From Desulfobacteraceae bacterium (lineage in GTDB: Bacteria; Desulfobacterota; Desulfobacteria; Desulfobacterales; SKZT01): 64,000 bases of DNA. This document shows, piece after piece, positions 44,473-52,295 of this stretch. How positions within the stretch are numbered: position 1 is the first letter of the stretch; every line of letters begins with the position of its first letter. The notes under the pieces are model-generated. The model saw only the letters and a list, made by a program, of their open reading frames with translations. It ran no database searches and was not told where the DNA came from. The stretch covers positions 1 to 64,000 of the forward strand of contig JAABTQ010000011.1 of the NCBI GenBank assembly GCA_011389745.1, written 5' to 3'. The translations under genes were made by a program, and so were the position numbers.

Positions 44473-45882
44473 ATGGCTGAGGTCGAATCCATTAAAAACG
44501 AAGCAACTGCAAAATCAATTCTTATCAAATCATTAATAGCTCTGGCATTGGGCATTCTGGTATTAATGCTTCCCAGGCCTGAAAACCTTACCCCGGAAGG
44601 GCACAGGCTTCTGGCCTTGTTGACCACCGTGGTCTTTCTCTGGGTGAGCGAGGCCGTACCTATCGGAGTGACAGCTCTGTTGGCGGGCGCCGGTTTGATC
44701 CTTTTGAAAATCCAAAGCGCCCAGAACGCCTGGGCTCCCTTTGCCAGCCCAGCGGTCATGTTCGTGCTCATGATTATCATGTTCGGCGTGGTTTTAAACG
44801 AAGTCGGTCTGGCCAATCGCCTGATGTACTACCTTCTGAAGTTTGCCGGAACCAAAGTTAAGCGGTTGAGCCTTATCCTGGCCGTTGGATGCACCATTAC
44901 TTCGACCGTCTTTCACGATGCAACCATTACGGTCATCATGGTCTTTGCCTTTGTGCCGGTATTTATGAGCATGGGTATGAAACCCGGCATGGGACACAAA
45001 CTGCCGACATTTTTCTTTTTGCTCATTCCCTTGTCTTCTTCGGCTGGTGGGTTCGGAACTCTTTTGGGTGGCGGTCGTAATCCCCTGGCCCTGGAAATCC
45101 TTCAAAAATTCAGTGGCGGCCAGATCAAAATCGGCTTTCTGGAATATATTGTCATTATGTTTCCCGTCTGCATTTTAACCGCCGTTGCCACCTGGGCCAT
45201 CTTGTGGATACTTTTACGTCCCAAGGAAAAAGAACTTGTGGGCATCGAACTGGCGGACCCTGGGCCCATGAGCACAAAGGAATGGGGGGTGCTGATAGTC
45301 TTTGTGATCACCTTTATTCTCTGGTTTTCCGGTGATCTGACCGGATGGCATTACAGTGTCCCTGCAGCATTCGCCATTCTCGGTTTCTGTGCACCTGGCT
45401 GGATCAGTTTCAGGACCATTTGTGACAAATTTCCCTGGGAATCCTGGATTGTGTTCGGTGCCGGTGTATCCCTGGGCGTATCCATGCTGGACAGCGGAGC
45501 AGGGCGTTTTCTGGCCGAAACCCTGCTTCCCCTTCTGGATGGCAAACCCATGTTTATCGTTTACTACGGGATAGGCTTTTTCGGATCATTTTTGTCCAGC
45601 ATGATGAGCAACTCGGCTGCTGTGGCGCTGATGCTGCCCATTGTTCTTCCCATGGCCGAAATGATGAACATGTCGCCTCAATCCGTGGCCATGCTGGCCC
45701 CTATGACCACATCATTTATCATGCTGGTCATCGGATGCCCCCCAACCATTATTGCTTACAGCACCGGTTACTTCAGCCAGGCTGATTTTATCAAAATTGC
45801 CGTACCCTGGTGCTTGATCCTGCTTCTGGTTTGCACCGTGAGCATAATGATTTATTGGCCACTCATCGGCTTTGTCAAATAA
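44473..45882 (+). CDS. DASS/SLC13-family anion transporter, copy 2
   Basis: This 469-residue transporter has the same length and the same motifs as copy 1 (TSTVFHDATITV, SMMSNSAAVALMLPIV), with mostly conservative changes (for example LGGSMLDSGAGQF becomes LGVSMLDSGAGRF). Preservation of both reading frames argues that both copies are used, perhaps with different affinity. A 14-bp terminator follows it and closes the module. Confidence 0.9.
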   Translation: MAEVESIKNEATAKSILIKSLIALALGILVLMLPRPENLTPEGHRLLALLTTVVFLWVSEAVPIGVTALLAGAGLILLKIQSAQNAWAPFASPAVMFVLMIIMFGVVLNEVGLANRLMYYLLKFAGTKVKRLSLILAVGCTITSTVFHDATITVIMVFAFVPVFMSMGMKPGMGHKLPTFFFLLIPLSSSAGGFGTLLGGGRNPLALEILQKFSGGQIKIGFLEYIVIMFPVCILTAVATWAILWILLRPKEKELVGIELADPGPMSTKEWGVLIVFVITFILWFSGDLTGWHYSVPAAFAILGFCAPGWISFRTICDKFPWESWIVFGAGVSLGVSMLDSGAGRFLAETLLPLLDGKPMFIVYYGIGFFGSFLSSMMSNSAAVALMLPIVLPMAEMMNMSPQSVAMLAPMTTSFIMLVIGCPPTIIAYSTGYFSQADFIKIAVPWCLILLLVCTVSIMIYWPLIGFVK

Positions 45883-45906
45883 AATCAAACCGATAGAACC
45901 GCCACT

Positions 45907-45945
45907 AAACAGGCCGGACAGATAATGTCCGGCCTGTTTGGTTTT
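45907..45945 (+). terminator. intrinsic terminator after DASS copy 2
   Basis: AAACAGGCCGGACA (45907-45920) and TGTCCGGCCTGTTT (45926-45939) form a perfect 14-bp stem with a 5-base loop, followed by GGTTTT. The following stretch to about 46204 has no gene and holds a copy of the dispersed GTCATTCTGA repeat at 46161. Confidence 0.85.
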
Positions 45946-46204
45946 ATGCGATATTCAACGGCATTTTCTTGATAAACCTATTAGTGGGTCGCAATGCCTT
46001 GATATCATCGATTACTTCCTAGATAATCTTTACGAATTTGGTGGATTCAGCCGATGATATCCATGAAAAATGCAATCTTCCCGGCTCTATCCCCATATGC
46101 TCCATGAGATTTTTATTAGGATTTTCGGATAGTGTAAGGTTCGGGATTCGTTCTTTGCCTGTCATTCTGAAGGAGCGACTCACAGCCACGTGACGGATGG
46201 TGAG

Positions 46205-46789
46205 ATATTTTTTTTACCACGTTGATTGAAACCAAGATCGGCAGTTTAAATTCACGGCAAATTCCGCCTATAAACGGAAGAAGCTCTGCTTTTCGGGATT
46301 ATCGAGGGATGCCAGGGGTAAATCCATGAGCAGAAGCGACGGACTGGCCAGCAAGGCTCTTCCGATGGCCACACGCTGCTTTTCACCGCCTGAAAGTTTA
46401 GCCGGCCTTCGATCAAGAAGACTTTCTATACCGAGCAAGTTAACGACCTGGTCAAATTGAACAAACCGCTTTGAGCGCGGGATAAGTTTCATGCCATATA
46501 TCAGGTTGGATCGTACGGATAGGTGGGAAAAAGTCGTCCGTCCTGAAAGATGCAGCCTACCCGACGATTTTCAGGAGAAATGTCGATTCTTTTTTCCGAA
46601 TCGAATAACACCCGACCGTTGGCAGCAATATGGCCTTCATCGGGCCGCACAAGTCCGGCGATCATTGATCACCGAGGTTTTTCCCGCCCCGGAATTGCCG
46701 AACACGGCCGTGACACCAGTTTCAGAAGTTGAAAAACGAATATCCAGGGTGAATTCTCCCTGCTTTTTCCTGATAGAGACATCCAGCAT
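46205..46789 (-). pseudogene. modC: modC-like ABC ATPase pseudogene
   Basis: Read in three frames, this encodes a molybdate-type ABC ATPase: Walker A GNSGAGKTS, then (after a frameshift near 46655) [20 protein letters not shown] and [12 protein letters not shown], a second shift near 46527 (one C lost from CCCC), the signature [17 protein letters not shown], and a third shift after DNPEKQ. Walker B reads LLMDLPLAS, with Leu where the catalytic Glu should be. The C-terminal end is missing where repeat-like sequence begins near 46205. ATG at 46789 lies 3 bases after the modB stop. Confidence 0.8.
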
Positions 46790-46792
46790 GGT

Positions 46793-47290
46793 TTAACCTC
46801 GAATGTGCGCAGCAAATTTTTTAGCCAACAACTCAGAGGCCAAGAGAGCTGTCATAGCCAATGCCACCGCAATCAGACATAATCTGAAGGCGGCTGCATC
46901 ACCCCCGGGTGACTGTGTTAATGTATATAACGCCAGGGGTAAGGTCTGGGTCTGTCCTTTGATATTGGATACAAACACAATGGTGGCGCCAAATTCTCCG
47001 ACACTCCTGGCAAAAGCCAATATCGCACCGGTAATGATACCAGGTATGATCAGCGGTAATGTAATGGTAAAAAATATTCTAAATGGGCCGGCGCCAAGGG
47101 TGCGCGCGGCATCTTCGAGACCCAGATCCAAATTTTCTATCGAAAGCCGCACAGCCCGCACCAGAAGGGGAAAAGCCATCACGGCTGCAGCCACCGCGGC
47201 TCCTTTCCAGTTGAAGGCCAGGGATTTCCCAATTTTTCATAAAGAAACGCCCCGACAATGTGGTATTTGTCCCAAGGGGTTACTTTGCAT
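46793..47290 (-). pseudogene. modB: modB-like molybdate permease pseudogene, N-terminally truncated
   Basis: An intact 3' portion (46793-47194, 133 residues) has the permease signature: FPLLVRAVRLSIENLD, DAARTLGAGPFRIFF and SVGEFGATIVF. Upstream, FLYEKLG is in one frame and SLAFNWKGAAVAAAV in another, so there is a frameshift near 47230. The first half of the gene and all of modA are absent. It is presumed non-functional. Confidence 0.75.
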
Positions 47291-47471
47291 ACTTGGATAG
47301 AAACATTTCTCGCAACGGACGCAACGTTTACCCGGATCTACCGGGTCAGAACTAAACCGGGGTATTGAACCCGGCATGATATTTATACCCATGGTAACAA
47401 ACCCGTAGGTTCAGGTCTTTATACACACTTAAAGATTCTTCAAAATGAAATCGCTCAAATCAGTTTGATAT

Positions 47472-47897
47472 TCAGGGTAATTTAAACGGATTAACGATGG
47501 TTATTCCTTCAATTTGCTGACCTTCATTTAAATCTTCGGTTAGAATAACGGCAGCATTTTTGAAGTAAGCTGCAGAAACGATCATGGCATCCCAGAAGGA
47601 GATATGGTAATTTTCTTCGATTTCAATGGCTTGAAGGATAGTCTCACCATTATTTACGGCAACATCCCATGCCAGGTAGTTATTTAGAATCCTACGAACC
47701 AGCGATTTTTTTAATGGAACCGGCACTTTTTTAGTGAGTGTAACATAAAACTCCTGCAAAACCTGGGTGCTGATAACACCTGTTCCCGTATCCCACAAAT
47801 TTATAATGGCTTTTTGGGCAATCTCATGCTTTTTTCCGCTATCAAGATCATGGGCATAAACCAGAATATTTGTATCGACAAAAGTTTTATCGCTCAT
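47472..47897 (-). CDS. PIN-domain toxin (VapC-like ribonuclease)
   Basis: The 141-residue protein begins MSDKTFVDTNILVYAHD, the first acidic PIN motif, followed by the conserved Glu in LQEFYVTL, and FWDAMIVSAAYF and LTEDLN for the remaining acidic residues of the magnesium site. The frame extends 12 codons upstream, inside the antitoxin gene; the ATG at 47897 gives the family N-terminus. It overlaps the antitoxin gene by 11 bases. VapC proteins cut tRNA or rRNA when released from the antitoxin. Confidence 0.88.
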   Translation of the reverse strand: MSDKTFVDTNILVYAHDLDSGKKHEIAQKAIINLWDTGTGVISTQVLQEFYVTLTKKVPVPLKKSLVRRILNNYLAWDVAVNNGETILQAIEIEENYHISFWDAMIVSAAYFKNAAVILTEDLNEGQQIEGITIVNPFKLP

Positions 47898-48120
47898 ATA
47901 AATCCTCGCGCTTCCAAGTGACGCGCCCGCCAAGTTGAAACCCTTTTTTTAGAGTAGAGAGGGCATTTCGCATGGCAGATTCATAACGGTCTTCCTGGTA
48001 GACCATGTCCTTAAGCAAGTTGCTAATCATCTTGCTGACCGATGTATCCTTTCGGGCTGCAATTATTTTCCCCTTTTTTATGAGTTCTTTTTCAATTGAC
48101 AGCGTAATATTTTGTTTCAT
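47887..48120 (-). CDS. ribbon-helix-helix antitoxin partner of the PIN toxin
   Basis: The 77-residue protein starts KQNITLSIEKELIKKGKIIA, the beta strand and first helix of a ribbon-helix-helix domain, continues with TSVSKMISNLLKD, and ends in a charged toxin-binding tail. GGAGGGA precedes the ATG. It probably binds the palindrome 20 bases upstream and represses the operon. Confidence 0.83.
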   Translation of the reverse strand: MKQNITLSIEKELIKKGKIIAARKDTSVSKMISNLLKDMVYQEDRYESAMRNALSTLKKGFQLGGRVTWKREDLYER

Positions 48121-48139
48121 AAGTCCCTCCGATTTAATG

Positions 48140-48154
48140 CACGTAAATTACGTG
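48140..48154. promoter_or_regulatory. palindromic operator of the toxin-antitoxin pair
   Basis: CACGTAA-A-TTACGTG is a perfect palindrome around one central base, 19 bases upstream of the antitoxin start, the expected place for a ribbon-helix-helix operator. Confidence 0.6.
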
Positions 48155-48187
48155 TATCACTCTGTGTAAGGAACGTCAAGCCAAAAT

Positions 48188-48235
48188 CCCCCTCTTTTAA
48201 GGGTTCCTTTTTTCCACATTTATGAAAAAGGGGGG
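48188..48235. repeat. CCCCCTCTTTT ... AAAAAGGGGGG inverted repeat
   Basis: The 11-base arms (48188-48198 and 48225-48235) pair with one mismatch across 26 bases and begin right after the hdrA stop. On the minus strand the second arm is followed by ATTTT, so it may terminate the kor-hdr operon. Confidence 0.5.
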
Positions 48236-48236
48236 C

Positions 48237-50684
48237 TCAAGCATGTCCGGATTCCCGGGTTGTTTTCTGATCTTTCTTTGCCAAAATTTTGGCGGTTTCC
48301 GCGATTTCCTCCGTCGAGACCTTTTGCCGAAGTTTTTCCATATCAGCCATAACATTTGAAAATCGGACACCCTCGGCGGCGCTGATCCATTCCAGTTGGA
48401 GGCGTTCGGGGCGGATACCTTTTTTCGCCATTTTTTTACGGACTTTTTCGATTCGTTTCCGGGTCCAATGGTTGGCGTCGATATAATGGCAGTCTCCGAT
48501 ATGGCAACCGCTGACCAGCACTACCGGGGCACCTTTTTCAAAGGCGTGCCAGATAAATTTTTCATCCACTCGCCCTGAGCACATGGTGCGGATCAAGCGG
48601 GCATTGGGCGGATATTGAAGCCTGGAGACCCCGGCATAGTCGGCACCGGCATACGAACACCAGTTGCAGGCAAATGTCAGAATTTTATCCATTGCATTTT
48701 CTCCCAGCATGGTGTCCACCTGGCTTAAAATCTGCTCATCGGTGAAATGGTTCATGACAATAGACCCGAATTGACATTCGGCCGCACAAGTTCCGCATCC
48801 GGCACAGGCAGCGGTATTGACTTTCGCCGGGATTTTTTTCTTTACATCCACGGAGATGGCATTGTAGGGGCACACCTCGGCGCATATGCCGCAAGATTTG
48901 CACTGGGATTCAATGACCATGGAAGTGATCGGTTCGGAGGTGATGGCACCTTTGTGCATCAGGCGAACAGCACGGGCGGCCGCAGCGGTTCCCTGGGTGA
49001 CGCTCTCTTTGATATCTTTGGGACCTTCGGCGCACCCGGCGTAAAATATACCGCGAGTGGCGGCATCCACCGGTTGCAGTTTGGGATGGGCCTCCAGGTA
49101 AAAACCGTCCGGGTTGAGTTGAAGCCCCAGCATTTCCTGAAGTTTTCTTGTACCATTCGAAGGTTTGATTCCCAGGGCCAGCACCAGCATGTCCAGATCG
49201 TGAAATTCAATCCGGCCGGTGGCCGTATTTTCCACTGCCACGCGCATGCTTCCGTTGTCAAGCTCTTCAACAGATCCCGGAAGACCTCTCAGGTATTGCA
49301 CCCCTGATCTTCGGCTTCGATTGTAAAGTTCCTCGAATCCTTTTCCAAAGGCACGGATATCCATATAAAAGACCTTTACGGATATATCCGGATTGTGTTC
49401 CTTTAACACCAGCGAGCTTTTAATGGTATTCATACAGCAGACATTGGAGCAGTATTCGCCGCCTTTCTTTTTGGACCGGGAGCCCACACACTGGATAAAT
49501 CCCACGGACTCGGGATGTTTTCTATCTTTAGGCCGGATGACATCCCCTTTTGTGGGGCCTCCGGCATTTACCAGTCGCTCGAACTCCAGGCTGGTGACCA
49601 CATTTTCAAAGCGTGTGTAGCCATATTCATCCATTTCCCTGGGATCGTAGGGTTCGAGTCCGGTAGCCACAATAATGGAGCCGGCTTTGACATTGATGGT
49701 TTCATCCGACATATGAAACTGGATGCATTTCTTGTCACATACTTCCAGACATTTTGAACATCCCCGACCCATGCACTCGTTCATGTTGACGACATAGGAA
49801 GACGGCACGGCCTGGGGAAACGGGATATAAACCGCTTTGCGGGATGATAGCCCCATGTTGAATTCATCTGGAAAAACCACCGGGCAGACATTTGAGCACT
49901 CACCGCAGGATGTGCATTGTTTTTCATCCACATACCGGGCTTTTTTCAGGACCCTGACATTAAAATTACCCACATATCCCTTGACATCGACGACTTCACT
50001 GAGTGTGTGAATTGTAATATTTGGATGCCGACCGGCATCCGCCATTTTCGGCCCGAGAATTCAGATGGAGCAGTCCATGGTGGGAAAGGTCTTATCCAAC
50101 TGGGCCATGGTGCCTCCGATGGACGGGCTTTTTTCCACCATTACCACTTCATAACCGCTGTCGGCAAGATCCAGGGCTGCCTGAATACCCGCGACACCCG
50201 CACCGATCACAAGTGTTCGTTTGGTCAGCGGGATCGTTTCCTCATAAAGAGGATACAGAAGTCTGACCCTGGATATGGACATTTTGATCAGGTCTTCGGC
50301 TTTTAAAGTGGCGGCGGCAGGCTCTTTCATATGAACCCAGCTGCACTGTTCCCTCAGGTTGGCCATTTCCAGAAGATAGGGATTCAGGCCGGCCTGGTGC
50401 ATCATCCGGCGAAAGGTGATCTCATGGAGCCTTGGAGAGCATGAACCCACAACGATTCTGTCAAGATCGTGTTCGCGAATGTCTTCCCTGATTTCCATTT
50501 GGCCGGGTTCCGAACAAGCGTAGGCAATATCTTTTGCCATGACCACACCGTCGATGCCCTTTGCAGATTGAGCGACTTTTTCACAATCAACGGTCTGGGC
50601 GATATTGAGTCCACAACGGCATACATAAACACCGATGCGCGCACCGTTTTCACAAGATGTTTCCGGGGCAATGTTTAGAGACAT
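48237..50684 (-). CDS. hdrA: HdrA-MvhD fusion, selenocysteine-containing flavoprotein
   Basis: This is read as one 815-residue protein through an in-frame UGA at 50063-50061, which encodes residue 208. Domains: N-terminal HdrA part (VGSCSPRLHEITF); FAD part TLVIGAGVAGIQAALDLA to GGTMAQLDKTFPTMDCSI-Sec-ILGPKM; Fe-S clusters CTSCGECSNVCP, CMGRGCSKC, CKSCGICAEVCP and CAGCGTCAAEC; C-terminal MvhD (CNWCSYAGADYAG, MCSGRV, GCHIGDCHY). HdrA usually reads DCSxC here, so Sec replaces a conserved Cys. HdrA flavin bifurcates electrons between ferredoxin and a low-energy acceptor. It is the last gene of the kor-hdr operon. The frame after the UGA is fully conserved HdrA, so a pseudogene is unlikely. Confidence 0.9.
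50023..50040 (-). promoter_or_regulatory. candidate bacterial SECIS hairpin
   Basis: On the coding strand GGAUGCC-GGUC-GGCAUCC forms a perfect 7-bp stem with a GGUC loop, starting 20 bases after the in-frame UGA. The E. coli fdhF SECIS also presents GGU in its apical loop for SelB binding. It lies inside the reading frame, as bacterial SECIS elements do. Confidence 0.75.
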
Positions 50685-50698
50685 TTTTCTTAAATCCT

Positions 50699-52285
50699 TT
50701 ATTCCAATCGTATGGTACTGGCGATAATACTTGTCAGGTCAATCATTTCCATTTTGAGTTCATCACCGAGCATGGTGTCTTGCATGGCACAACTCAGATG
50801 GATCTGGCACTTGGGGCATGAGGTGACCATTAGGTCGCTTCCTGTGGCATGTGCCTGGCGAAGACGTTTGACCTGAAGGGCTTTGCTGAATGCATCGCAT
50901 CCGGTCCAGGCACAGTTGCCGCAGCAAAGGGCACTTCGGTCTGAATCTTTCATTTCTTCAAATTTTTCCACTGAAAGACGTTGAATCAGTTTTCTCGGAA
51001 AATCTCGCACACTTTCCATCCGGTTTAAGCGGCAGGAATCCTGGAATGTAATTTTTTTGTTTAAATGATTAAACTCGACCGCTCCTTTGTCGATTTCGGT
51101 TTCCAGAAATTCGTACAGATGAATGACATTGAATCCTAAGTCGATCCCATGCTTTTCATAATCAAGCCGGATCGTTTTGTAACATTCAGGACAGGATGTG
51201 ATGACCGTCTCGATTCCGGCATCCCGAATGGCTTCCACATTGAGTTTTGCCAGCCGGATAAAATTGGCCCGGTCTCCGGACCATAAGAGGTCATGGCCGC
51301 AGCAGCGTTCTTCACCAAAAAGGCGCGGATAGACATCAAAAAAATTCAGCAGCCTCAGCGAGTCATGAAGAATATCTATGGTTTTGACATGGTGGTGGCG
51401 TTTAAAAAAAACATCGAAATAGGGGGCACAGCCTCCAAAAAACATCACTTTGCTGTCCGGATCGATTTGGATTTGTTCCGGGAGATTATTCCATCGGTTT
51501 GGTTTTAATTCAGGAGACACCATGGCGCGCATGAGGGATTGGAAAAAACCGCCGTGGGCCTGACGTCCGCTCCCGTTACCGCCATTTGAGCCGATACTGC
51601 ATCGCATGTCCCTGATAAATTCAGGAAAGTTGACATCTGAAGGGCATCGTTCATGGCAAATCCCACAGGTCAAACAGGCGTCGATATCGTTTTCAATCTT
51701 TTGCGACATGACCTCACCATGGATGATGCCGCTGACAATGTCACGGGGCGAATAGGGTTTCCCGCAGAGTGCCAGGGGACATGAAGATGTGCATTTTCCG
51801 CAGTCCTGACAACTGAAGGCGTCGTGTTTGGCCACAATTGCCCCGACACTTTCATTAAAAAGACTTTCTTCTCGGGTGATGGACGGTGTGATCTGGCTTT
51901 TTCCCATTGCCCGGATATTTTCGCAGAAATCAGCCAGAAATTCTTTTAACGGGAGTGGTTCATGAGGAAGAAAGGTTGCAAGACGCATCCGGTCCTTGCC
52001 CAGACCCAGGAGTTCGATAATATTTCTGGTATCTTCGGTGTTGTTGATGGCTGCCTGGGTTCCCGAACCGTACCTGCAGGTACCGGAGCCGCATCCCACC
52101 AACGCAACACCATCGGCCCCCATTTCAAAAGCTTTGAAAAGAAGGGCCTTGGTAATTCTTCCGGTACAGGGAATCCGTACCATTTTAATCTCGGCCGGTA
52201 TCTGATAGTCACCCTCCTGAAGCTGCTGGTAGGCAGCATGGGGTGACCAGTTGCACAGGAACAAAATGACATTAAAATTTTCCAT
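50699..52285 (-). CDS. MvhD-HdrC-HdrB-like fused Fe-S oxidoreductase subunit
   Basis: The 528-residue protein joins three Hdr parts. Residues 1 to about 130 are MvhD-like (NVILFLCNWSPHAAY, RIPCTGRI, GCGSGTCRYG). Residues of about 165-235 carry two [4Fe-4S] sites as in HdrC (CQDCGKCTSSCP, CLTCGICHERCP). The C-terminal half has two CCG domains as in HdrB (GGCAPYFD...ERCCGHD...SCPECY and DSCRLNR...LCCGNC...SCPKCQ), which bind noncubane clusters. The frame opens 57 codons earlier, inside the upstream gene; the ATG at 52285 gives the domain start. It would take electrons from HdrA and reduce a disulfide or another acceptor. Confidence 0.88.
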   Translation of the reverse strand: MENFNVILFLCNWSPHAAYQQLQEGDYQIPAEIKMVRIPCTGRITKALLFKAFEMGADGVALVGCGSGTCRYGSGTQAAINNTEDTRNIIELLGLGKDRMRLATFLPHEPLPLKEFLADFCENIRAMGKSQITPSITREESLFNESVGAIVAKHDAFSCQDCGKCTSSCPLALCGKPYSPRDIVSGIIHGEVMSQKIENDIDACLTCGICHERCPSDVNFPEFIRDMRCSIGSNGGNGSGRQAHGGFFQSLMRAMVSPELKPNRWNNLPEQIQIDPDSKVMFFGGCAPYFDVFFKRHHHVKTIDILHDSLRLLNFFDVYPRLFGEERCCGHDLLWSGDRANFIRLAKLNVEAIRDAGIETVITSCPECYKTIRLDYEKHGIDLGFNVIHLYEFLETEIDKGAVEFNHLNKKITFQDSCRLNRMESVRDFPRKLIQRLSVEKFEEMKDSDRSALCCGNCAWTGCDAFSKALQVKRLRQAHATGSDLMVTSCPKCQIHLSCAMQDTMLGDELKMEMIDLTSIIASTIRLE

Positions 52286-52295
52286 TATGTGAGTC

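Noticed and set aside
46491-46796. Plus-strand ORF of 101 codons
   Set aside because: It is antisense to the frameshifted modC remnant, which explains the sequence better.
50045-50063. A nonsense mutation or frameshift splitting hdrA into two proteins
   Set aside because: Both sides stay in the same frame, the UGA stands at a conserved Cys position, a SECIS-like hairpin follows, and selA is present.
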